Below, in pieces: positions 11,331 through 23,361 of a DNA stretch of 64,000 nt. Both the position numbers and the translations under genes were made by a program. Source of the DNA: Hippopus hippopus (lineage: Eukaryota > Mollusca > Bivalvia > Cardiida > Cardiidae); NCBI GenBank assembly GCA_946811185.2, contig OX328109.1, positions 62,001-126,000 on the forward strand, given 5' to 3'. The notes under the pieces are model-generated. The model searched no databases. It had not been told where the DNA came from and worked only from the letters and a program-made list of their open reading frames with translations. The stretch's first letter is position 1; every line of letters starts with the position of its first letter.

Positions 11331-11691
11331 AGAGTGGGCCTATATGTGTAGGCTATGTACAGTACTCCTTCAAGCGAGGTCCAGGATGTACATTCAACAT
11401 CAGCCCCCTTTGCACCTCTGATAGTGCAAGAATATGTGTATATGTGTATACATTTTTTTTCTCTAGCTCTGCTTACCAGTCGTAAGAGTGTATATAATGA
11501 TTTTGCTTGTCTACCTCTGAATTACTTTAATACGGTAAACTCGGAGTGGATCTAGATCAACATAATCTTGACAACTTGGATTATTTCTTAGATTTAGAAA
11601 GCTGCATATATTGATACCAATACTTTTTAAAAACCTTCTTAGCCATCTATATATCTTTATACCCATCTATCTATCCCCTCTTCTTCACTCG

Positions 11692-11943
11692 GTAGCTCAG
11701 TCAGTAGCGTACAGGACTTGAGAACAGGGATGTGACAAATTTTTTCCCATGGATTGATGATATTCACTGCGACAGGATTCATTCCTCTCTCAATGCTAAC
11801 CATTGTTTCAAAGCCAGTGGCTTGGAAAGAACATTATGAGTACTTGTAAAAGAAACTCCAGGAAAGCATAGATAGGTAATCTGACCGCCCCAATATAACT
11901 GAAATGATGTTTAAGACGGCCTTAAACACCATACAATTAATCT
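11692..11943 (+). mobile_element. tRNA-derived SINE
   Basis: Box A is TAGCTCAGTCAG (11693-11704) and the box B region has decayed. The body carries CATTCCTCTCTCAATGCTAA, TGGCTTGGAAAGAA and ACTCCAGGAAAGCATAGATA, and the tail CACCATACAATTAATC. It is the same family as the elements at 23363 and 51425. Confidence 0.85.
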
Positions 11944-13138
11944 TTTCTCATATTAAAATCATACATCCACCCATCCATTAACCCAATAAACAGCCTTACC
12001 AATCCATAACAATGCCACAAGCACTTTTCCTATCTCTGTTGTCCCAAATCTGCTAAAATATCTTCATCCAATCCCCTACATCTATGTTGTACCCAAATAT
12101 ATAGATCTATCCGTAGTCTTGTCATCTTTCTCAAAATCAACAATATTTACAACACTCTTTTTCTTCATTAAATAACAATTTGAGAAGTAATTTTTTTATT
12201 AGTCTTGCGAACAAAGTGTTGAAAAACACAAGACATAGGTAAAGGTGTTGAAGAAACCAAAGCGAACACGAAATAGGGCGAACTGCAAAAGGACGAACAG
12301 GATCAAGGCCTACCCTACCTAGAAAATGCTGCCGACCCTTAACTTGTTTGACCATGACTGAAAAAAAAAAAAATTATCCGTCTGGTGTGATTTCACTATA
12401 TGTTCCATGTAAAAAGTTTTTGGAAAAAAAAATCCCTACCAACCCTACAATATCTCAGACTGAAACCCTAAACACAGATATTTTTTTTTTTAGGCCCAAT
12501 CATGAAGCAAAAACTGCAAAAAATATGCCCAAAACCATAGAGCTCAATGCTTGGCATTTAACATGATGGGAGTTACCTTGCCAAAGGTTTTTAAATTACA
12601 GACCATGGGTTAAAAGATTGCCATGCCGGCTGATCATATTATTTCTTTTTGTAAAACTTAGATAAGGAAGACTTTTAAAAAAGATCTTATAATATATGTG
12701 TTTTATTTGTATATTTTATGTAAAGTGTATTGGACCTTTTGGCCTCTTGTTGTTGTAGGTTGGACCCAAAGAGGTTGATATATTGGCCGGGGATGAATTT
12801 CATGCTGAAGCAACTCTGTAAAGAATTTTCAGTGTTGGCATTTTTTATTTTTTCACCGAGTCCCATGGACTCAGTGCCATAAATTCTAGGCAAAAATAAT
12901 ATTTCATGACAATACTGCTTTCCGATATCATTTTATTTTAACTATCATGGCTTAAATTCAGGCTCTTTCAACAAGCAATTTTGAAAAGAACGAGCATTGG
13001 TCAGCCAGGGTGGCCATATTGGACTACAACAGATGCGGCTGCTATGCAATGAAAATCGCAATAACTTGGATAAAAGGTTGCCACTCAAGTAACTGAAGCT
13101 ATTATTAGAAGCGGGATTTCCAAAAAATAGTAATATTT
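11944..13138. other. AT-rich stretch with homopolymer tracts
   Basis: A run at 12360-12372 and T run at 12480-12491 flank decayed sequence. The open frames here are short and unlike proteins. No gene or known repeat end was identified. Confidence 0.5.
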
Positions 13139-13350
13139 ATACCCCCAGCAAAACGAATGTTTTCGGGGGTATACTGGAATCAGCCTGTCTGTCTGTGTGT
13201 CCGTCTGTGTGTAAAATACTAGTAATTTTGTGTCACGAACTCCTCCTACAGTTTTGCTGCTGTTGTATTGAAAGTTTGTTGATACATTGATCGTATACTG
13301 AAGTTGTGCAAGACGCAGTTTTCAATCATCTACTCCGTATGATTCCAGGG
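13139..13350 (+). mobile_element. Helitron-like (HL) element, 5' end only
   Basis: It starts with a hairpin, ATACCCCC...GGGGGTAT (13140-13173), followed by the degenerate TCTG/TCCG stretch CTGTCTGTGTGTCCGTCTG, the layout seen in the other HL elements. No matching 3' end follows, so it is 3'-truncated. Confidence 0.6.
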
Positions 13351-13927
13351 TAATCTCCCTTTGAACTTAGAAAATTTTTTGTTAAACTGCCTGTTTCTGT
13401 CAAAGCAATGGCAGGGTTATTAAGTCACATTTAGTGATAGCTCTAGTTTGTTTTGTGAGGATCTAAAGCAAGTATGGAAATATTACTCGTTAAAAAAAAC
13501 TTATTTATTTTTTTGGATGCAATGGCGATTTTTAGGTTTCGTCCCAAATCATTTCCACTGCGTAAAAAGACATGTTTACAGCGTAAACTCAAACCCTGAA
13601 AGATGTTCTGAAAGGTACTGTTTTAGATTGTTTCTCAGCAAGATTAAATTTTAATATTAAAATCATTGTGAACTAGCAGCATTTAAAATTTTGTTTGAAT
13701 TACTGAAGCCGCCAATTTGGACTTGGAAAATGATTAAGAAATGATTTTGTATATTTCATCACTTACCAAATCTGCTGTGTATTTGAAATTCAGAATCGGA
13801 GAGAAGTAAAGACATGGAAAGAAATGGAGATATTCATTATCAGAGCAACTTTCTATTTGCGTGTTTTCCACTATTTTTACTGCACACATGTCAGAGTATG
13901 TCTGATAAACAGGGATGTAGTTTAGTA
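13351..13927. other. AT-rich stretch, nothing recognised
   Basis: Only short open frames with stop-rich surroundings were seen. Confidence 0.5.
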
Positions 13928-13933
13928 TTTGTA

Positions 13934-15566
13934 CAGTGCTACCTCTGGCCCAAGTAAAATAATGGCCAACAATTTTTTCTTGAAAAAAATAATAGACAAA
14001 TTAAGCGCGCGAAGTTTGGTTTAAAAGAAAAGACATGCACATGTAGCATTAACTTTGTTTTTTACTCATAGTTTCAAACTTTCATTCACATAATCATTTC
14101 CATTACAATAATAATAATAAAAAATGGTCATATATATTTAATCTTACCTTGTAGAAAATATTGCGGGAAAGGAGAATTTGCTCTATACCATTTCCTGGGA
14201 TAGTGCTCCCTCCCACAATAGTTACATAAAAGCATAAAGGCTTTTAGGTCCTAGTTTCTTTTGATGAATGGTTACTCCTTTACCAGAATACAAAATTTCA
14301 TTTTGATCTTACATTGTAGGAAATATTGTAGGAAAAGGAAAATTTGTTCTACACCATTTCCTAAGGATAGTTCTCCTTTTCCCACATTATTTGCATAAAA
14401 GCATACAGACAATTAAGTCCTAGTTGCTTTTGATGAATGGTTACTTCTTTACCAAACAACTTTTTTTTTTCTTTTTTATTGTAATAAATGATGTGCACAA
14501 GTAAAGGAGAAAATTTTCTATTACATGATGAATTACCTCCCTTTATTATCTGTTGACCTTAATTATTTTCTAATAATGTCAATGAGGAGGATAAAATGTC
14601 TTAAATCATTCACTCGATAGTACCTAAACAGTGAAGTGGACGAGGTTATCAACCTAAGCCTTTAAATTTAATTTGAATTTTCATACTGCTATTCACTGGT
14701 ACCACTGCTAAATCCAATACTGTAGATGCAGTTAAATTTTCCTTAGTTTATTATCTTTTTTAATTGGCGACCCATGTTGACGTATAAGTGAAGAATGATA
14801 AGATTTTAAGGGTTCAAGAACAAGGTTTCTTAGAATAATGTCAACATGTCAGTTAAATTCAATTATGAATTATTGTTTTCTTTTTGTTCGCCGACATTTA
14901 AACAGCGCCGGTTTACGTTAGCAATGTAAACGAATTTATCATCTCTAAATGGTTTCCTGTAGTCGCCATCGCTGTTTCTGGCGGTATTGAAATCCAAGGC
15001 ATTCTATCACTGCGTCGAGTAAAATAGTCAATTAAAATTTAACGTGAAATAAACAAATAGGCCTAATCGCGTTCTCCAATTAACGGCTTAGAACAACAAC
15101 CGATAACATGGCACGCGTTGTGGAATGTACAAGCCAACTGTGACCTGTCGATTACCATTTCATTTCATTTATTGGCATTATCGACACATCACATGTCTTT
15201 GGCCATTTACAAATAAACGAAATATAGCAAAGGCAAATGAAAATAACAATATCAGTTCAGTTATAAAATACAATGTGTGAGTAAAAACGATGTAGCTTAT
15301 TGGAAGTATAAGAAGTACATATTCTGATACACAAAAAAATAATAAAAAGTAGGGGCTAAGGTTGCGTCCGCCGAGGTGTGAAACAAGCGATTACCACATT
15401 TCCGGTGCAATTTAGCGCGTGATCCAGGCGAGTAAAGGGAATTTTACTCGAATTTTTTTGGGAATAAATTAATCGACAAGTTTTGTCGACAATTGGAAGA
15501 ATTAATCGACAGCTAAATAAACTAATCAACAATTGTCGATAATGTCGATTGGCAGCGCGAGCACTG
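13934..15566 (+). mobile_element. hAT-like element copy 1 (HT-1), 1.63 kb
   Basis: The ends are CAGTGCTACCTCTGG (left) and CAGTGCTCGCGCTGCC (right, reversed). It is flanked by TTTGTA at 13928-13933 and 15567-15572. The interior is non-coding and rich in the dyad TCGACAATTGTCGA near the right end. The full sequence recurs inverted at 17713-22599. CAGTG-type ends and a 5-6 bp duplication suggest hAT, by inference only. Confidence 0.85.
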
Positions 15567-15572
15567 TTTGTA

Positions 15573-15954
15573 GGAATCCTGTAATGGACCAACCCATCAG
15601 GTGTCAAATTCTGCATGGTCAACTCCATTTGTACATTTGTATGACTTACATGTTCCGTTTCCTGCAAAGGCTACTTAACAAGACTGCCGGTACATCTTAT
15701 GTGTATCAACAAAAACCGGATTAGAAACTGTTGTTTTACTTGTTGCTCATTTTCTCACTTTGACAAATCTAAGACATGGTCGTCAGTAGATGTTGTTTTA
15801 CTTTACCTTGTAGTCCATTTTATTTTTCTTCTTTAGCTTAAAGAAGAATATGAAACCGTAAAATTTACCTTTAAATGTTTTTTTCTTTCATCTTGTTTAT
15901 AAATTTTGAAGCATAGCAAAGCCATTGGAGTCTCTTTACATTGATAGACCTGTA
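15573..15954. other. AT-rich spacer between HT-1 and TM1 pair
   Basis: No element ends or exon signals were seen. Confidence 0.5.
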
Positions 15955-16166
15955 TTAACCCTTTACCAAACGACAAATTTTAGACTCTTCCAAACTGAGA
16001 GCATCCTCAGACAATAAATTCACAATGGGTACAAATGGTAGAAAAGAAAAAATTGTAGGAAAAGGAGAAATGCTGGTTACCAGCATTTTCTCCTTTTCCC
16101 TCAATGTTTTCAAAAGCCTTCTCCCCCAGGGTCGTGAAAACCAGGGATTGTTTGGTAAAGGGTTAA
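15955..16166 (+). mobile_element. TM1 full-length copy, left member of a pair
   Basis: TTAACCCTTTACCAAACGAC on the left and GGTAAAGGGTTAA on the right; the palindrome centres on GGTTACC near 16080. Its right TTAA is shared with the next copy. Confidence 0.93.
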
Positions 16167-16388
16167 CTAAACAACAACATTTGGACCAGTACAAATTGAA
16201 ATCATTCACAGACAACAAAACAATTTGACTCAAAAATTGAAATCTGTTTTGGGAAGGGTAGGAAGACACTGTGAGAAAAGGAGAAAATGCTGGTCACCAG
16301 CATTTTCTCCTTTTTCCCACAATGTCTTCTTCTGAAAGCATTCTCTTTCAGGGTTGTAAAAATTTGGGATTGTGTCGTACAGGGTTAA
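16163..16388 (+). mobile_element. TM1 full-length copy, right member of a pair
   Basis: It begins at the TTAA shared with the copy before it and ends TACAGGGTTAA. The palindrome (about 16276-16320, centre GGTCACC) is nearly perfect. Sharing TTAA means one copy inserted into the target duplication of the other. Confidence 0.92.
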
Positions 16389-16851
16389 CCTATAGACTAT
16401 GGCTGCTTGATGATGAAATATTATCAGTCAGATACTTTAAGTCTTAAAATCTGTAGTCCTAGAGTGACAGATTATATTGAAAACTTTTTTGATGTGATGT
16501 TTATAAATGTGGCTTTATATCCCTTTTGACAATATCTTTATTTTATCAAAACAATGGCTCACTTATTTTTGTCTTTTCTAGGTTTCTTCTGTGCTAGGCG
16601 GGGCTCTGTATTTATTTTTTGTGGATATATTTTTAGATGGACAGCCTAGATCAAGATCAGACTGCAGCAAAGATCAGACGTTATGGAGGATTAAGTAGGT
16701 CTGCAAAGTCGGATTTTTTCTGAGAAATAAGAGTAAAAAACAGCTGAAAGTTGGTGAATATTCCCATTTTCACCTTTTCCCTACAAAGTTTTCTACCTAT
16801 TCAAGGAAAAACTGTCATTTGAAACTATTTTAATATTTGTCTGTAATTTTT
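16389..16851. other. AT-rich spacer with a TM2 fragment
   Basis: GGACAGCCTAGATCAAGATC at about 16638-16657, with the following bases to about 16665, matches the TM2 core region at about 35299-35327 with one difference. The rest is unremarkable. Confidence 0.6.
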
Positions 16852-17450
16852 AGCTCCACTGGCCGAAGGCCAGAGAGCCATTGTCATGGCGTTGTGTCCG
16901 TCGTACGTCCGTCCGTGCGTCCGTCCGTGCGTCCGTAAACTTTTTCTTTAAAAAACTTCTCCTCAGGAACTATTGACTGGATTTTTACCAAATTTCACAG
17001 GAATGTTCCTTTGGTGGTCCTCTTTCAAATTCCTTCAAATAATTGTGTTCCATGAAGAAGTCTGGTTGCCATGGCAACCAAAGTAAAAAACCTTTAAAAA
17101 TCTCCTCCCAAACTGCTATTTGGATAGCATTATTATTTTGCAGGAATGTTCCTTAGATACAGGTTTACAGAATTCCTTAAAAAAAAAAAGATCTGTCAAA
17201 AAACATGGCTTTTATGGGAGACTCATTTTCCTTTTATGGTATAAAGTAAAATCTTTGAAAAATTTCTTCTCTAAAACTATTCATTGGATTTCATTGTTGT
17301 TTTGCAGGTAAGTCCCTATGGTGGTTGTCTACCAAATTGTTTCTTCAGTGAGCTAAAATGCAGGATTGAATGATAATTGTTAAAAACTTCCTTTTGCCAT
17401 TATAGAAATATCAGGCCTGTGGAGCGATACAGGCACTCAAGCGCCTCTAG
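16852..17450 (+). mobile_element. Helitron-like element HL-A
   Basis: The 5' end is AGCTCCACTGGCCGAAGGCC, a terminal hairpin, followed by GTCCGTCC microsatellite. The 3' part has TGTGGAGCGATACAGG, a hairpin (GGCACTCAAGCGCC) and terminal CTAG. The flanks are T on both sides with no clear duplication. An open frame of 63 codons inside is repeated in HL-D and reflects sequence identity, not a gene. Confidence 0.85.
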
Positions 17451-17487
17451 TTTCCAATATGACCCAAGTCTTAAATTTTTCCATTTG

Positions 17488-17635
17488 GTACAGGGTTAAG
17501 ACTTCAACCCTTTACAAAACAGTGGCAATCACAACCTTGGGGAAAAAAGGCTTTTGAAAAGTAGTATGGCAAAATGGAAAAGTAGCTAGGGCTGTTACCT
17601 TTTTCCACAATATGTCACATGCTTTCAAATTATAT
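17488..17635 (-). mobile_element. TM1 fragment, decayed
   Basis: CAACCCTTTACAAAACAGTG at the left, GGCTTTTGAAAAG and TTTTTCCACAATATG follow. A preceding GGTACAGGGTTAA (17475-17487) may be the end of another copy. Confidence 0.65.
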
Positions 17636-18971
17636 TCCATCGCTTGTGCAGCACCTGATGTATTAAGACACCTAGTAAGAATTCATATTTATTATTCAAG
17701 CACAGTTACTCCCAGTGCTCGCGCTGCCAATCGACATTATCGACAATTGTCGATTAATTAATTCAGCTGTCGATTAATTCTTCCAATTGTCGATAAAAAT
17801 TGTCGATTAATTTATTCCCAAAAAAAGTCGGGTAAAATTCCCTTTACTTGCCTGGATCACGCGCTAATTTGCACCGGAAATGTGGTAATCGCTTGTTTCA
17901 CACCTCGGCGGACGCAACCTTAGGTAATCGACAGGTCACAGTTGGCTTGTATATTCAACAACACGTGTCATGTTACCGGTTGTTATTCTAAGCCATTAAT
18001 TGGAGAACAATTGGCGATTATTGTTTATTTCACGTTAAATTTTGATTGACTATTTTAATCGACGCAGTGATAGAATGCCTTGGATTTCAATACCGCCAGA
18101 AACAACGATGGCGACCATAGGAAACCAATTAGATATCATAAATTTGTTTACATTGCTAACGGAAACCGGCGCTGTTTAAATGTCGGCGAACAAAAAAAAA
18201 ACAATAATTCATAATTGAATTAAATTGACATGTTGACATTATTCTAATAAATCTTGTTCTTGAACCCTCAAAGTCTTATCATTCTTCACTTATACGTCAA
18301 CATGGGTCGTCCTATACGAAAACTATCGCCAATAAAAAAAGATAAACTAAGGAAAATTTAACTGCATTTACAGTATTGGATTTAGCAGTGGTACCAGTGA
18401 ATAGCAATATGAAAAATAAATTTAAAGGCTTAGGTTGATAACCTTAGTCCACTTCATCGTTTAGGTACTATCGAGTGAATGACTTCATTTAAGACATTTT
18501 ATCCTCCTCATTGACCTTATTAAAAAATAATTAAGGTCAACAGATGATAAAGGGAGGTAATTCATCATGTAATAGAAAATTTTCTCCTTTACTTGTGCAC
18601 ATCATTTATTACAACAAAAAAGATTGTTGTTTGGTAAAGAAGTAACCATTCATCAAAAGAAACTAGGACTTAATTGTCTGTATGCTTTTATGCAAATAAT
18701 GTGGGAAAAGGAGCACTATCCTTAGGAAATGGTGTAGAACAAATTTTCCTTTTCCTACAATATTTTCTACAATGTAAGATTAAAATAAAATTTGTCGTTT
18801 GGTAAAGGAGTAACCATTGATCAAAAGAAACTATAACCTAAATGCCTTTATGCTTTTATGTAACTATTGTGGGAGGGAGCACCATCCCAGGAAATGGTAT
18901 AGATCAAATTCTCCTTTCCCACAATATTTTCTACAAGGTATGATTAAATATAGATCTATATGACCATTTTT

Positions 18972-20100
18972 AGCTCCACTGGCCGAAGGCCAGCGGGCTT
19001 ATGTCATGGCCTGTTGTCCGTCGTGCGTCCGTCCGTCCGTCCGTCCGTGCGTTAACTTTTTTTTAAAACGTCTTCTTCTCTGAAACTACCCATCCAATTT
19101 TGATGAAACTTCACAGAAATGATCCTGCCATGGTCCTCTTCAGAATTTCTTGAAAGAATTTAATTCCTTCAAAAACTCTGGTTGCCATGGCAACAAAACT
19201 GAAAAATTTTGAAAATCTTTGAAAATCTTCTTGTCTGAAACCGTAAGGCCAAGGGCTACCAAATTTGGCATGTAGCTTTATCTAGTAGACCTCTACCAAG
19301 TTTCTTCAATTTATAGCCCTGGGGTCAAAATTGGCCCCGCCCCGGGGGTTACAAGTTATACATGGGCTTATTTAGGGAGAACTTTAAAATTCCTCTTCTA
19401 CCTAGCCATAGGGCCTAGAGCTACCAAATTTGGCATGTAGCTTTATCTAGTGGACCTCTGCCAAGATTGTTCAAATTATAGCCCTGGGGTCAAATTAGGC
19501 CCTGCCCGGGGGTAACAAGTTTTACATGGGCTTATATAACAAGTTTTACATGGGCTTATATAGGGAGAACTTTAAAATTCTTCTTTGACCTAGCCATGGG
19601 GCCTAGGGCGACCAAATTTGGCATGTAGCTTTATCTAGTGGACCTGTACCAAGGGTGTCCAAATTATAGCCGAGGGTCAAATTTGACTTCGCTCCGGGGG
19701 GTAACATGTTTTACATGGGCGGGCTTATATAGGAAAATCTTTCGCATCTAGCTATAAGGGCTAGGGCTATCAAATTTTGCATTTAGCTTTATCTAGGGGG
19801 TCTCTATCAAGGGTGCCCAAATTGAGAAAAATTTGAAAATCTTCTTGTTTATAACATTCAAGAACTGAATTATTTGGTATGGAGCTTTATATTGTGGACC
19901 TCCACCAGGATTCAAATAATTATAGCTTTGCGATCAAAATTGGCTTTGCCCATGGATCACAACTTTCTCGTAGGATTAGATAGAAAAATGTTTGCATGTC
20001 TTCATGTTTGAAATCAATTTGCTGAATATTGTAATGTTTGGCTTGTAGTGTTTTTACTTAATAGCCAGTGGAGCGATACAGGGCCATCATGGCCCTCTTG
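18972..20100 (+). mobile_element. Helitron-like element HL-B
   Basis: The 5' hairpin is AGCTCCACTGGCCGAAGGCC and a (GTCC)n tract follows. Internal repeats of about 165-190 bp contain CAAATTTGGCATGTAGC and TTTATCTAGTGGACCTCT. The 3' subterminal CCAGTGGAGC (20065-20074) is the reverse complement of the 5' end, followed by the hairpin GGGCCATCATGGCCC and TCTTG. This matches pearl/HINE architecture. Confidence 0.88.
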
Positions 20101-20101
20101 T

Positions 20102-21510
20102 TAGCTCCACTGGCCGAAGGCCAGCGGGCTTATGTCATGGCCTGTTGTCCGTCGTGCGTCCGTCCGTCCGTCCGTGCGTTAACTCTTTTTTAAAACGTCT
20201 TCTTCTCTGAAACTACCCATCCAATTTTGATGAAACTTCACAGAAATGATCCTGCCATGGTCCTCTTCAGAATTTCTTGAAAGAATTCAATTCCTTCAAA
20301 AACTCTGGTTGCCATGGCAACAAAACTGAAAAATTTTGAAAATCTTTGAAAATCTTCTTGTCTGAAACCGTAAGGCCAAGGGCTACCAAATTTGGCATGT
20401 AGCTTTATCTAGTGGACCTCTACCAAGTTTCTTCAATTTATAGCCCTGGGGTCAAAATTGGCCCCGCCCCGGGGGTTACAAGTTATACATGGGCTTATTT
20501 AGGGAGAACTTAAAAATTCCTCTTCTACCTAGCCATAGTATCTAGAGCTACCAAATTTGGCATGTAGCTTTATTTAGTGGACCTCTGCCAAGATTGTTCA
20601 AATTATAGCCCTGGGGTCAAATTAGGCCCTGCCCGGGGGTAACAAGTTTTACATGGGCTTATATAACAAGTTTTACATGGGCTTATATAGGGAGAACTTT
20701 AAAATTCTTCTTTGACCTAGCCATGGGGCCTAGGGCGACCAAATTTAGCATGTAGCTTTATCTAGTGGACCTGTACCAAGGGTGTCCAAATTATAGCCGA
20801 GGGTCAAATTTGACTTCGCTCCGGGGGGTAACATGTTTTACATGGGCGGGCTTATATAGGAAAATCTTTCGCATCTAGCTATAAGGGCTAGGGCTATCAA
20901 ATTTTGCATTTAGCTTTATCTAGGGGGTCTCTATCAAGGGTGCCCAAATTATAGCCCAGGGGGTCAAATGTAGCCCCACCCCAGGGGGTCACAAGTTCTA
21001 CATGGTCTTATATAAGGAAACTTTAATAATCTACTTGTACATAGCCATATTTAGGCCTAGGGCTACCAAATTTTGCATGTAACTTTATATAATGGGCCTC
21101 TACCAAGAGGGCCCAAATTTTAACTTTGGGGGTTAAGTTTGACTCCACACCAGGGGTCACAAGTTTTACATTGGCTTTTATAGTGAAAACTTGATAAACC
21201 TGTGTCATGGATCACATATTTTACAGGGCCTTTTATTTAGCAAACTTGTTTTACATGACTTTTTATTGGGCAAGATTAAAAAATCTTTTTGTTTATAACC
21301 ACACATTCTAGTTTCATATTGTAGGTCTGGGGTCAAAATTGCCTTCATTCCAGGGATCGCAAGTTTAACATGGGCTTCAAAATATTGTCACTTCAATTTA
21401 AACATTTATCAAGGGAAATAACTCTTTTTATGAAAGATAAAGTTCGTTACTATTTACCTCCCTTGATTATCAAGCTGCAGTGATACATGATTGGTGCTAG
21501 ACAAGTTATT
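20102..21510 (+). mobile_element. Helitron-like element HL-C, 3' end missing
   Basis: It starts one base after HL-B ends and repeats HL-B's first 840 bp almost exactly, then continues through further internal units (about 20940-21400). It runs into a third 5' end at 21512 without a 3' terminus of its own. Confidence 0.82.
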
Positions 21511-21511
21511 T

Positions 21512-22410
21512 AGCTCCACTGGCCGAAGGCCAGCAGGCTTATGTTATGGCCCGTAGTCCGTTGTGCGTCCATCCGTATGTTAACTTTTTAGCTCACTTGA
21601 GCACAACGTGCTCAAGGGGAGCTTTTAGGATCACCTGGTGTCCGTCGTGCGTTGTGTGTCGTCAACAATTCTTTAAACATCAACTCCTCCTAAACCACTG
21701 GGCGGATTTGGACCAAACTTGGCTGGAATGTTCCTTGGAAGGTCCTCTTTAAAAACTGTTCACAGAATTTGATTCCATCAGAAACTCTGGTTGCCATTGC
21801 AACCAAATGGAATTTTTTAGGGAATTCTTTAAAAATCTTCTCCTCTGAAACCACGGGTCAGATTTTGAAATAATTTCACAGATATGCTCCTTCGGTGACC
21901 CTTTTTAAAAATTGTTCATAAAATTTTGATCCGTCAAAAAATGTGGCACTGGTGAATGGGGGCTTCTTGCACCATATAGAAATGAAGGAATTCTTCAAAA
22001 TTCTTCTTCTCTGAAACCGCTGGTCAGATTTCGAAATAATTTCACAGGATTGTTCCTTGGGTGACCCTTTTCAAAAACTGTTCGTAAAATTTTGATCCGT
22101 CAAAAAACGTGGCTCTGGTGAATGGGGGCTTCTTGCACTATACAGAAATGAAGGAATTCTTTAAAAATCTTCTCCTCTGAAACAGCAGGTCAGATTTTGA
22201 AATAATTTCACAGGATTGTTGCTTGGGTGACCTTTTTCAAAAATTGTTCGTAAAATTTTGATCCGTCAAAAAATGTGGCTCTGGTGAATGGGGGCTACTT
22301 GCACTATATGGAAATTTAGAAATTCTTAAAAATTCTTCTTCTCTGAAACGACTGGTCAGAATTTTACTTAATAGCCAGTGGAGCGATACAGGGCCATCAT
22401 GGCCCTCTTG
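21512..22410 (+). mobile_element. Helitron-like composite, two 5' ends and one 3' end
   Basis: A TAGCTCCACTGGCC 5' end at 21511 lasts only about 80 bp before a different HL 5' end, AGCTCACTTGAGC with hairpin AACGTG, begins at 21591. The block closes with the shared 3' terminus: ATAGCCAGTGGAGCG, hairpin GGGCCATCATGGCCC and TCTTG (22410). Confidence 0.78.
21815..22330 (+). repeat. 166-bp tandem repeat, three units, inside the HL composite
   Basis: GATCCGTCAAAAAA recurs at 21928, 22094 and 22260, exactly 166 bp apart. Each unit carries TCAGATTTTGAAATAATTTC and GTGAATGGGGGCT. Confidence 0.9.
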
Positions 22411-22604
22411 TTTTTTTATTATCATTGTAATGGAAATGATTATGTGAATGAAAGTTTGAAACTATGAGTAAAAAATAAAGTTAATGCTACATGTGCATGT
22501 CTTTTCTTTTAAACCAAACTTCGCGCGCTTAATTTGTCTATTATTTTTTTCAATAAAAAGTTGTTGGCCATTATTTTACTTGGGCCAGAGCTAGCACTGA
22601 CTCC

Positions 22605-23350
22605 CCTTGTATTGCTGGAAGAGGGGCGAGAAAGAGAGTGTTAAAGGAATTACATTATCTTTATAAATGCAATTCATGTATAACCTTTGCTGTTTCACCG
22701 AGACAAATTTAGATCTTGCTAGCGTTGAATTTTTAGCGGACACTTTCAGCAAACAATAATGTTGAGTCGAAGTCATCACATGATAATCGTTTTGTATGTT
22801 AATCCTTTGGCTGCTAAGCCCGACTAAAGGATCATTTGTGATGTAGATCCACTTAGAATGCACTAAAGTTGACCCACTTCCGTCATTTTATCTTTAAGTG
22901 TCAAGGCCTGATTTGTTGGTCAACATTATTTGTTACCAATTCTGGAATGGGGGTGTGGGGCAGCACCCCCCTGTAGAGGTACAATACACACATGTTCTGT
23001 ATTAGTACATGTTTTATTTTTTTCAAATTTATGCGTCTGGTAAAGTGCAGTTGTCCAATTTAGAGGGACATTCTGAAAAGTTTGAGCCAAATTCAAAGAA
23101 ACCCCCTGTCACCACACTGCACAGAATATGCAGTCTGATCTTGGATCCACACTAAGAAAAGAAAAATAAAAAAAAATGTAAAAAATAAAAAGAAATAAAG
23201 AAAGACGGATGATTCCAAACATGGAAATAAAACTTGCAGACAAGAAAAGTTTGACATTTTCCAAAGAGGTCTAGATTCATGGAATGTGTTTTTCGTGAAT
23301 TTGCCTGCAGACATATCCCATAGATTTAGACGTTCAGGCACAAAAAAAAG
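22605..23350. other. Spacer with TM2 fragments
   Basis: TTAATCCTTTGGCTGCTAAG at 22799 resembles a TM2 end, and ATGCAGTCTGATCTTGGATC at about 23128-23147 resembles the TM2 core. A short C/G palindrome (GGGGTGTGGGGCAGCACCCC) lies near 22950. No gene was seen. Confidence 0.55.
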
Positions 23351-23361
23351 GGCCAAGTCCC

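Larger units (their letters stand above)
17713..22599 (-). mobile_element. hAT-like element copy 2 (HT-2), inverted and interrupted
   Basis: Starts CAGTGCTCGCGCTGCC and ends at GCACTG (22599), with ACTCC flanking at 17708-17712 and 22600-22604. The parts 17713-18970 and 22411-22599 together mirror HT-1. The 3.4 kb between is a cluster of Helitron-like elements inserted in a T tract that is uninterrupted in HT-1 (near 14120). Confidence 0.87.

Noticed and set aside
16636..16695. Exon-like ATGGACAGCCTAG segment after TTTTTAG and before GTAGGT
   Set aside because: It matches the TM2 core near 35299-35327 almost base for base, so it is a repeat fragment.
17120..17311. 63-codon open frame repeated at 24566
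   Set aside because: Both lie at the same place in HL-A and HL-D; identity reflects the element.
18972..22410. LINE or LTR retrotransposon
   Set aside because: No reverse transcriptase, polyA tail or LTR pair; ends, hairpins and lack of duplication fit a Helitron-like element.
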